Positions 1-4,811 of a DNA stretch of 7,434 bases are shown one piece after another (the stretch's first letter is position 1; every line of letters starts with the position of its first letter). The stretch is taken from assembly GCA_964553405.1 (NCBI GenBank), contig CAZKLS010000123.1, positions 1 through 7,434 on the forward strand, read 5' to 3'. Position numbers and translations under genes: made by a program. The notes below the pieces were generated by a model, which searched no databases, had not been told where the DNA came from, and saw nothing but the letters and a program-made list of their open reading frames with translations. Origin of the DNA: DATIRA01 sp964553405 (GTDB taxonomy: Bacteria; Pseudomonadota; Gammaproteobacteria; Steroidobacterales; Steroidobacteraceae).

Positions 1-263
1 CTCACACCACGGCTGAAGCCGGTGCCCGTCGCGGAACTGGTCGCCCACTCGCCCCGGCCGTAATCGAGGTAATCGACGCCGGTCAGGTCGACCAGCTGCT
101 CGTACGCGAACTCGGGTTCATCGCGCAATGCGCTGCAGAGCGGCAACAGGCGATCGGCATCGACCTCGAAGCCGAGCTCACCGCAGCGTGACTCGAGCCG
201 CCGCAGCGATTCCCCGAAACGCCCGGCCAGCGCCGCCGCCTGTTGCTCGATTTTCTCGCTCAT
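1..263 (-). CDS. nuoC: NADH-quinone oxidoreductase subunit C (NuoC), N-terminal part, cut by window edge
   Basis: NuoC is the 30-kDa subunit of the peripheral arm of respiratory complex I. It sits beside NuoB and NuoD at the quinone-reducing end on the cytoplasmic face of the membrane. Only the first 87 codons are present; the gene continues beyond base 1. The translation starts MSEKIEQQAAALAGRFGE and reaches EQLVDLTGVDYLDYG (about residues 54-69), the usual NuoC N-terminal signature. It then shows EWATSSATGTGFSRGV, which resembles an insert I remember from Xanthomonadales NuoC (recollection, not a search). The ATG at 263 is chosen because it lies 6 bases after the nuoB stop and has a purine-rich GAGACGAG stretch just upstream. 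It must be translated from the nuoA-nuoB message. Nothing in the visible part looks broken. Confidence 0.93.
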   Translation of the reverse strand, partial: MSEKIEQQAAALAGRFGESLRRLESRCGELGFEVDADRLLPLCSALRDEPEFAYEQLVDLTGVDYLDYGRGEWATSSATGTGFSRGV

Positions 264-269
264 CTCGTC

Positions 270-752
270 TCAGCGCGCGATGGTCTGGGTGCGGTGGATC
301 TTCTGTTGCAGCTGCAGGATGCCGTACAGCAGCGCCTCGGCCGTCGGCGGACAGCCCGGCACGTAGACGTCCACCGGCACGATGCGGTCGCAGCCACGCA
401 CCACCGCGTACGAATAGTGGTAGTAGCCGCCGCCGTTCGCGCAGGACCCCATCGAGATCACCCAGCGCGGCTCGGGCATCTGGTCGTACACCTTGCGCAA
501 CGCAGGGGCCATCTTGTTGACCAGCGTGCCGGCCACGATCATCACGTCCGACTGCCGGGGGCTCGGCCGGAACACGATGCCGAACCGGTCGAGGTCGTAG
601 CGGGCTGCGCCGGCGTGCATCATCTCGACGGCGCAGCAGGCGAGACCGAAGGTCATCGGCCACATCGAGCCGGTGCGCGCCCAGTTCATCACCGCGTCCA
701 CCGTGGTCGTGACGAAGCCGCGCGGCGGGAGTTCAGAGGCCTCTAGTCCCAC
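270..752 (-). CDS. nuoB: NADH-quinone oxidoreductase subunit B (NuoB), carrier of the N2 iron-sulfur cluster
   Basis: NuoB belongs to the hydrophilic arm of complex I and holds the terminal [4Fe-4S] cluster N2, which passes electrons to quinone. The protein is 160 aa, normal for the family. The conserved core is intact: NWARTGSMWPMTFGLACCAVEMM, RPSPRQSDVMIVAGT, then GSCANGGGYYHYSY and VDVYVPGCPPTAEAL. Expected N2 ligands are present as the tandem Cys39-Cys40, Cys104 and Cys134. The frame stays open far upstream into nuoA, but homology begins near GFVTTTVDAVMNW. The only sensible start is therefore the GTG at 752, with GGGAG about 7 bases before it. That start overlaps the end of nuoA by 10 bases, so translation is probably coupled. 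nuoC follows after 6 bases. Confidence 0.96.
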   Translation of the reverse strand: MGLEASELPPRGFVTTTVDAVMNWARTGSMWPMTFGLACCAVEMMHAGAARYDLDRFGIVFRPSPRQSDVMIVAGTLVNKMAPALRKVYDQMPEPRWVISMGSCANGGGYYHYSYAVVRGCDRIVPVDVYVPGCPPTAEALLYGILQLQQKIHRTQTIAR

Positions 753-1099
753 TCGAGGGCTCCCTTCTTCCACTCGTAGACGAATCCGACGACCAGCACC
801 AGCAGGAACACGCCCATCGCGGCCAGCCCGATCAGGCCCACCGAATCGAGCGCGACGGCCCACGGAAACAGGAACGCGATCTCCAGGTCGAAGACGATGA
901 ACAGGATCGCGACGAGGTAGTAGCGCACGTCGAACTTCATGCGCGAGTCCTCGAACGCCTCGAAGCCGCACTCGTAGGGCGAGAGCTTCTCGGGGTCGGG
1001 ACGGCGCGGACCGAACAGGAAGCCGAGCGCGACCAGCAGCAGTCCGAGGCCGCCGGCGACGACGAGGAAGATCAGGATCGGAAGGTACTCGGCGAGCAT
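743..1099 (-). CDS. nuoA: NADH-quinone oxidoreductase subunit A (NuoA)
   Basis: NuoA (homologue of mitochondrial ND3) is a small membrane subunit of complex I at the junction between the peripheral and proton-pumping arms. The product is 118 aa, typical for the family. Three hydrophobic helices are visible at about residues 6-29, 61-83 and 87-108. The loop between the first two contains SPYECGFE with the conserved cysteine (Cys44) and DSRMKFDVRYYLVAILFIVFDLEIAFLFPW, including acidic residues Asp71 and Glu73. The ATG at 1099 (MLAEYLPI) matches the usual N-terminus. An in-frame TTG 27 bases upstream would add an unconserved tail and is rejected. The ribosome site is weak (GGGAC). nuoA is the first gene of the nuo operon, after a terminator and a candidate promoter; its last bases overlap nuoB. 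Confidence 0.95.
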   Translation of the reverse strand: MLAEYLPILIFLVVAGGLGLLLVALGFLFGPRRPDPEKLSPYECGFEAFEDSRMKFDVRYYLVAILFIVFDLEIAFLFPWAVALDSVGLIGLAAMGVFLLVLVVGFVYEWKKGALEWD

Positions 1100-1138
1100 C
1101 GGTCCCGGCGAACGTCTCGAGCCCAAAACGAGCCGCGA

Positions 1139-1147
1139 ATTCTATCA
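1139..1147 (-). promoter_or_regulatory. Candidate extended -10 promoter of the nuo operon
   Basis: On the minus strand this site reads TGATAGAAT, one mismatch from the extended -10 consensus TGnTATAAT. It lies 40 bases before the nuoA ATG and downstream of the tRNA-Leu terminator, where a nuo promoter is needed. The predicted RNA start is near 1132, giving a leader of about 33 bases. No good -35 box sits 16-18 bases upstream, so recognition would depend on the extended -10 or on an activator. A short palindrome (CTGCG-T-CGCAG, 1155-1165) lies where the spacer would be. The assignment is inference from position and match. Confidence 0.45.
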
Positions 1148-1173
1148 GGGACTGCTGCGACGCAGTAAGGTGT

Positions 1174-1203
1174 ACAAACGAAAAGGCGAGCCCTCGGCTC
1201 GCC
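1174..1203 (-). terminator. Rho-independent terminator after tRNA-Leu
   Basis: On the minus strand a perfect 8-bp stem, GGCGAGCC and GGCTCGCC, closes a GAG loop (1185-1203). It is followed at once by TTTTCGTTTGT (1184 to 1174). The stem begins 9 bases past the encoded CCA of tRNA-Leu, so it should end the tpiA-secG-tRNA transcript and separate it from nuo. The opposite strand has no T-run after the stem, so the terminator works in one direction only. Confidence 0.88.
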
Positions 1204-1212
1204 TCTGATTCA

Positions 1213-1297
1213 TGGTGCGGATGGAGAGACTCGAACTCTCACGCCTTACGGCACTACCCCCTCAAGATAGCGTGTCTACCAGTTCCACCACATCCGC
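1213..1297 (-). tRNA. tRNA-Leu, anticodon GAG (reads CUC/CUU)
   Basis: The 85-base gene folds as a class II tRNA with the 3' CCA encoded. The acceptor stem GCGGATG pairs with CATCCGC, followed by discriminator A and CCA. The anticodon stem CTATC/GGTAG contains one T-G pair and closes the loop TTGAGGG, which places GAG (1261-1263) at positions 34-36. A long variable arm has a GCC/GGC stem, and the T arm is GAGAG-TTCGAGT-CTCTC. These features and discriminator A73 fit leucine. It lies 17 bases after the secG stop with no separate promoter seen, so it is probably cut out of the secG message. E. coli also has a tRNA-Leu(GAG) beside secG (leuU), which supports the identity. Confidence 0.97.
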
Positions 1298-1314
1298 TAG
1301 CCAGAACCTGCAGT

Positions 1315-1698
1315 CTACTCCGCCGGCGTTCCGCCCTGCTCGGGCGCCGCAGGGGCCTCCGTCACCGGCGCCACCGGGATCTCGACGGTCGGCATCGTTT
1401 CGGGCATCGGCACTTCCTGCTCCGTGACCACGCGGTCCATCACGCTGGTCGGCTCGACGTTCCGGCTGAACAGGTACGACAGCCCGAGGCTGGTCACGAA
1501 GAACAGCGTCGCCATCACGGCCGTGGCGCGCGAGAGGAACGAGGCCGAGCCACGCGCGCCGAACACGGTCCCCGAGGCGCCCGCCCCGAAGCCTGCGCCG
1601 GCATCCGCACCCTTTCCGCGCTGCAGCAGCACCAGGCCCACGATGCCTGCAGCGAGCAGCACGTGGAACACGACGGCCAGCGTCAGCAACCAGTTCAT
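1315..1698 (-). CDS. secG: Preprotein translocase subunit SecG
   Basis: SecG is the small membrane subunit of the SecYEG protein-conducting channel and assists SecA-driven export through the inner membrane. The 127-aa product has two hydrophobic helices, at about residues 2-25 and 57-77. The connecting loop is characteristic of the family: LLQRGKGADAGAGFGAGASGTVFG. After the second helix comes a tail of about 50 residues rich in Pro, Glu, Thr and Ala with no recognisable domain; this makes it a little longer than E. coli SecG (110 aa). The ATG at 1698 is the clear start, with GGAGAAGAG upstream, though the spacing is long. It begins 20 bases after the tpiA stop, and tRNA-Leu follows after 17 bases, so all three are probably co-transcribed. 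Confidence 0.95.
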   Translation of the reverse strand: MNWLLTLAVVFHVLLAAGIVGLVLLQRGKGADAGAGFGAGASGTVFGARGSASFLSRATAVMATLFFVTSLGLSYLFSRNVEPTSVMDRVVTEQEVPMPETMPTVEIPVAPVTEAPAAPEQGGTPAE

Positions 1699-1718
1699 TA
1701 CAGTCTCTTCTCCGATTT

Positions 1719-2471
1719 TCAGCCGGCTGCCGCGCAGATCTGCGCGAATTCGTCGGCTTTGAGCGACGCACCACCGACCAGGCCACCGTCCAGGTCGGGC
1801 ATCGCGAACAGTTCCCGCGCGTTGGCCGCCTTCACGCTGCCGCCGTACAGGATCCTCACTGAATCGGCAATTGTACCATCCAGCGTCCGCAGGCTGGCAC
1901 GGATCCGGGCATGGACCTCCTGGGCCTGCTCCGGCGTCGCGTTGCGGCCGGTGCCGATGGCCCAGACCGGCTCATAGGCGATCACCGCCGCCGAAAAGGC
2001 CTTGATCCCGCTCACCGAGACCACCGCCTCGAGCTGGCGCCCGACCACCTCGAAGGTGCGGCCGGCCTCGCGTTCCTCGAGGGTTTCGCCGAGGCACAGC
2101 ACCGGAACCAGGCCCTGGGACTGCGCCGCGACGAACTTCCGGGCCACGGCCTCGTCGCTCTCGCCGAACAGCTGCCGGCGCTCCGAATGTCCGACGATCA
2201 CGTGGCTGCAGCCGACGTCCCGCAGCATCGCAGCGGAGACCTCGCCGGTGAACGCACCCTGCGGCTCCGCACAGAGCGACTGCCCGCCGAGACCGATGCC
2301 GCTGCCGTTCAGCTGCCTGCCAGTCTCCCAGAGGTACGGAAACGGGGGGCAGACCAGCACCTCCGCCTGCCATTCGGGACGGAGCCGGTCCATCAGGGAC
2401 CGGACCAGGGCCGCGTTGTCGGCACGCGAGCCATGCATTTTCCAGTTGCCGGCTACCAGGGGCTTGCGCAT
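1719..2471 (-). CDS. tpiA: Triose-phosphate isomerase
   Basis: TpiA interconverts dihydroxyacetone phosphate and glyceraldehyde 3-phosphate in glycolysis and gluconeogenesis, in the cytoplasm. The 250-aa product is a full-length TIM barrel. Catalytic residues are all present: Asn9 and Lys11 in AGNWKM, His95 in VGHSERR and Glu167 in AYEPVWAIGTG. Phosphate-binding segments YGGSVK (209-214) and GGLVGGASLK (229-238) are intact. In the flexible loop 6 the sequence is GTGRNAT, with Arg where E. coli has Lys; this is probably harmless. The ATG at 2471 gives the standard MRKPLVAGNWKMHG start, but I see no strong ribosome site directly before it. A 114-base gap separates it from glmM and holds a candidate promoter and a hairpin. 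secG follows after 20 bases. Confidence 0.98.
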   Translation of the reverse strand: MRKPLVAGNWKMHGSRADNAALVRSLMDRLRPEWQAEVLVCPPFPYLWETGRQLNGSGIGLGGQSLCAEPQGAFTGEVSAAMLRDVGCSHVIVGHSERRQLFGESDEAVARKFVAAQSQGLVPVLCLGETLEEREAGRTFEVVGRQLEAVVSVSGIKAFSAAVIAYEPVWAIGTGRNATPEQAQEVHARIRASLRTLDGTIADSVRILYGGSVKAANARELFAMPDLDGGLVGGASLKADEFAQICAAAG

Positions 2472-2489
2472 GAAATTCAGCCTGTGGGA

Positions 2490-2506
2490 GCCCCTGGACG
2501 AGGGGC
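2490..2506 (-). other. Small hairpin in the tpiA leader
   Basis: The minus strand reads GCCCCT-CGTCC-AGGGGC, a 6-bp GC-rich stem with a 5-base loop ending 18 bases before the tpiA ATG. No T-run follows, so it is not an intrinsic terminator. If the promoter at 2526-2554 is real, this stem lies in the first 30 or so bases of the leader and could affect RNA stability or ribosome access. Short GC-rich stems are common by chance in DNA of this composition, so any function is speculative. Confidence 0.3.
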
Positions 2507-2525
2507 CTTCCGCGAAAGGCGCGCG

Positions 2526-2554
2526 ATGTTAGCGGCGCGAGTGCCGGAAAGCAA
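2526..2554 (-). promoter_or_regulatory. Candidate sigma-70-type promoter for tpiA-secG-tRNA-Leu
   Basis: On the minus strand a -35-like TTGCTT (2554-2549) and a -10-like TAACAT (2531-2526) are separated by exactly 17 bases. They match the consensus hexamers at three and four positions. The pair lies in the only sizeable gap of the glmM-to-secG stretch, with a predicted RNA start near 2519 and a leader of about 48 bases. This would give tpiA, secG and the tRNA expression independent of the ftsH-glmM block. Basis: pattern match plus position, no experimental support. Confidence 0.42.
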
Positions 2555-2585
2555 TTCGCGGGACCCGCCCAGGGCGGCTCGATCT

Positions 2586-3917
2586 CTACATCGAGGAGCG
2601 CACGACTTCGGCCAGGTCCTCCGCATGGCGGGCCACGGCCGAGTGGTCCCGGCCCTCCACCATCACCCGGATCACCGGCTCGGTGCCCGAGGCCCGGAGC
2701 ACGACCCGCCCGGCACCGGCGAGCGACTGTTCCACCCGCTCCACCGCGCCCCGCACGGCCGCGGATTCCATCGGGTCGCCGCGCTCGGCGACGCGGACGT
2801 TGATCATCACCTGCGGGTAGCTCGGCATACCCGAGGACAGCTCGGCCAGCGTCCGGCCGGAGCGCTTCATCGCGGCCAGCACCTGCAGCGCGCTGACGAG
2901 ACCGTCCCCGGTCGTCGTGCGGTCGAGGCAGAGCAGGTGACCGGACGTCTCCCCGCCCAGCACGCCGCCATGCTCCTTCAGCATCGCGAGCACGTAGCGG
3001 TCCCCGACCTTGGCGCGCAGGAACGGTACGCCCAGTCTCCCGAGCGCATGCTCGAGGCCGAGGTTGGACATGACCGTGCCGACGACCGGACCACTGAGTT
3101 CGCCCTGCTCCTTGCGGTCCACCGCGATGATGTAGAGCAGATGGTCGCCGTCGACCAGCCGACCCAGGTGATCGACCATGACCAGGCGGTCACCGTCACC
3201 GTCGAGCGCGATCCCGGCGTCCGCGCCGAGCGCTGCGACCGTGGCCTGCAGCAATTCCGGCTCGGTCGATCCACAGCGCAGGTTGATGTTGCGGCCGTTC
3301 GGCGAGCAGCCGATCGGGATGATCTCGGCGCCCAGGTCTGCGAGGACCCGTGGCGCGACCTTGTAGGCGGCCCCATTGGCGCAGTCGATCACGATCTTCA
3401 GGCCCGAGAGGTCCGTGCCCCGCGGCAGCGTAGAGGCGCAGAACTCCTGGTAGATGACCCTCGACTTGTCCACGCGCGTCGCACGGCCGAGGCGTTCCGA
3501 CTCGCGGGTCAGCGCCTCGCCCCCGAGGTAGCTCTCGATGCGCGCCTCGAGCTCGTCCGGCAGCTTGCTGCCGCTGGCATCGAAGAACTTGATGCCGTTG
3601 TCCTCGTACAGGTTGTGCGAGGCGCTGATGACCACGCCGAAGCGGCATCCGAACCGCTGGGTCAGGTAGGCGATGCCGGGGGTCGGCAGCGGCCCGATCA
3701 GGCTGACGTCGACACCGGCTGCGACGAAGCCGGCCTCGAGCGCGGCCTCGAACATGTAGCCGGACAGCCGGGTGTCCTTGCCGACCAGCGCCGTGCCGCC
3801 TTCCGGCGCCAGCGTCTGCGCCGCCGCGCTCGCGAGCCGCAGCGCGAACTCGACGGTCATCGGCGGCTCTCCCACCCGACCCCTGACGCCGTCCGTGCCG
3901 AAATAGTTCCTGCTCAA
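2586..3917 (-). CDS. glmM: Phosphoglucosamine mutase
   Basis: GlmM converts glucosamine 6-phosphate to glucosamine 1-phosphate, on the route to UDP-GlcNAc for peptidoglycan and lipopolysaccharide. The 443-aa product matches the family length (E. coli 445). It opens with NYFGTDGVRGRVGE. The phosphoserine loop is ISASHN, with catalytic Ser100. Metal ligands lie in DGDGDR (Asp239, Asp241, Asp243), the sugar-binding loop is GGETSGH, and the C-terminal phosphate-binding loop is RASGTEPVIRVMVEG. The residue after SASHN is Leu103 instead of the usual Pro. No ATG precedes the conserved N-terminus. The start is TTG at 3917, with GGGAG 7 bases upstream, and it overlaps the folP TGA, which suggests translational coupling. 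Longer open frames to 4028 are only the other frame of folP. The gene ends at a TAG directly after a Met codon. Confidence 0.97.
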   Translation of the reverse strand: MSRNYFGTDGVRGRVGEPPMTVEFALRLASAAAQTLAPEGGTALVGKDTRLSGYMFEAALEAGFVAAGVDVSLIGPLPTPGIAYLTQRFGCRFGVVISASHNLYEDNGIKFFDASGSKLPDELEARIESYLGGEALTRESERLGRATRVDKSRVIYQEFCASTLPRGTDLSGLKIVIDCANGAAYKVAPRVLADLGAEIIPIGCSPNGRNINLRCGSTEPELLQATVAALGADAGIALDGDGDRLVMVDHLGRLVDGDHLLYIIAVDRKEQGELSGPVVGTVMSNLGLEHALGRLGVPFLRAKVGDRYVLAMLKEHGGVLGGETSGHLLCLDRTTTGDGLVSALQVLAAMKRSGRTLAELSSGMPSYPQVMINVRVAERGDPMESAAVRGAVERVEQSLAGAGRVVLRASGTEPVIRVMVEGRDHSAVARHAEDLAEVVRSSM

Positions 3918-4762
3918 TTTATTGCTCCCGCCAATGCCGGTCCGCGCAGCGCCGCCACTACCTTGAGCGCATCCACGGTCGGCGCAACGTCGTGCACCCT
4001 CAGAATCCCCGCTCCCCGCTCCGCGCAAAGCGCCGCCAGCACGACGCTGCCGACCAGCCTTTCGCCGGCGGGACGGCCCGTGATGATACCGAGCAGCGAC
4101 TTGCGGGAAACGCCGACCAGTACCGGTATTCCCGGATCGGCCAGGCGATCAAGGTGACGGATCAGCTCCAGGTTGTGTTCCGGCCGCTTGCCGAAGCCGA
4201 TCCCAGGGTCTACGCAGATCCGCGCGAGCGGGATCCCGGCGGCCAGCGCAGCCTGGATCCTGCCCGCGAGAAACTCCCGGACCTCCGCGACGACGTCGGC
4301 ATAACGCGGGTCCCGCTGCATGTCGGAAGGCTCGCCCTGCATATGCATCAGGCACACCGCCGCCCCGCTCGCCGCGGCCGCCTCGAGCGCCCCGGGCAGG
4401 CAGAGCGCCCGCACGTCGTTGATCATCTGCGCGCCCGCGTCCACCGCGGCGCGCATCACTTCCGGCTTGCTGGTATCGACCGACACCGGGGCGCGGACGC
4501 GCGAGGCGATGCGCTCGATCACCGGCACGACGCGCCGGATTTCCTCGGCGGCGTCCACGGCCGCTGCGCCGGGACGGGTGGACTCCCCGCCCACGTCGAT
4601 GATCGCGGCGCCTTCCTCGACCATCTGCAGGGCCCGCTCCAGCGCGGCCCCGGGATCGGCGTGCCGGCCGCCATCGAAGAACGAATCGGGCGTCACGTTC
4701 AGCACGCCCATCACGATCGGCTCACCGAGGTCCAGGACCACGCTGCGGCAGGCGAGTCTCAT
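3914..4762 (-). CDS. folP: Dihydropteroate synthase
   Basis: FolP joins p-aminobenzoate to dihydropterin pyrophosphate to form 7,8-dihydropteroate in folate synthesis; it is the sulfonamide target. The 282-aa product is full length and aligns with E. coli FolP without numbering shifts at key sites. These are Asn22 in GVLNVTPDSF, Asp56 and Arg63 in DVGGESTRPGA, Asp96 in SVDTSKP, Asn115 in MINDV, Asp185 in VDPGIGFGKRPEHN, Lys221 in GVSRKSLLG, and Arg255 and His257 in RVHDV. Phe28 and Pro64, sites of known resistance substitutions in E. coli, carry the sensitive-type residues and no insertion is seen, so this is the chromosomal housekeeping gene rather than a sul gene. The ATG at 4762 gives a normal N-terminus although the ribosome site is weak. 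It lies 49 bases after ftsH and overlaps glmM. Confidence 0.97.
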   Translation of the reverse strand: MRLACRSVVLDLGEPIVMGVLNVTPDSFFDGGRHADPGAALERALQMVEEGAAIIDVGGESTRPGAAAVDAAEEIRRVVPVIERIASRVRAPVSVDTSKPEVMRAAVDAGAQMINDVRALCLPGALEAAAASGAAVCLMHMQGEPSDMQRDPRYADVVAEVREFLAGRIQAALAAGIPLARICVDPGIGFGKRPEHNLELIRHLDRLADPGIPVLVGVSRKSLLGIITGRPAGERLVGSVVLAALCAERGAGILRVHDVAPTVDALKVVAALRGPALAGAIN

Positions 4763-4811
4763 GGGCGGCCCCGAAACGATGCGCCCGGCGGGAGCCGGGC
4801 GATCTCGTCAC

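Noticed and set aside
270..971. NuoB as a 233-aa protein with a long N-terminal extension
   Set aside because: The extra 73 residues are the other frame of nuoA and are basic, low-complexity sequence. Homology and a ribosome site support the GTG at 752.
1172..1177. TTGTAC as a -35 box for the nuo promoter
   Set aside because: It lies 27 bases from the TAGAAT -10 box, far outside the usable 15-19 range, and inside the T-rich tail of the terminator.
2565..2577. GC-rich stem CCGCC-GGCGG just after the glmM stop, as a terminator
   Set aside because: Only 5 bp with a 3-base loop and no T-run behind it on the minus strand. It could be an incidental palindrome; not supported as an intrinsic terminator.
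1911..4157. A 748-codon open frame on the plus strand
   Set aside because: It lies antisense to tpiA, glmM and folP, all of which have full catalytic motifs. The predicted protein is rich in Arg, His, Ala and Asp with no recognisable domain, as expected of a shadow frame in GC-rich DNA.
3914..4762. folP as an acquired sulfonamide-resistance (sul) gene
   Set aside because: It sits in the normal housekeeping context, shares residue numbering with E. coli FolP and lacks insertions near the sulfonamide-binding loops.
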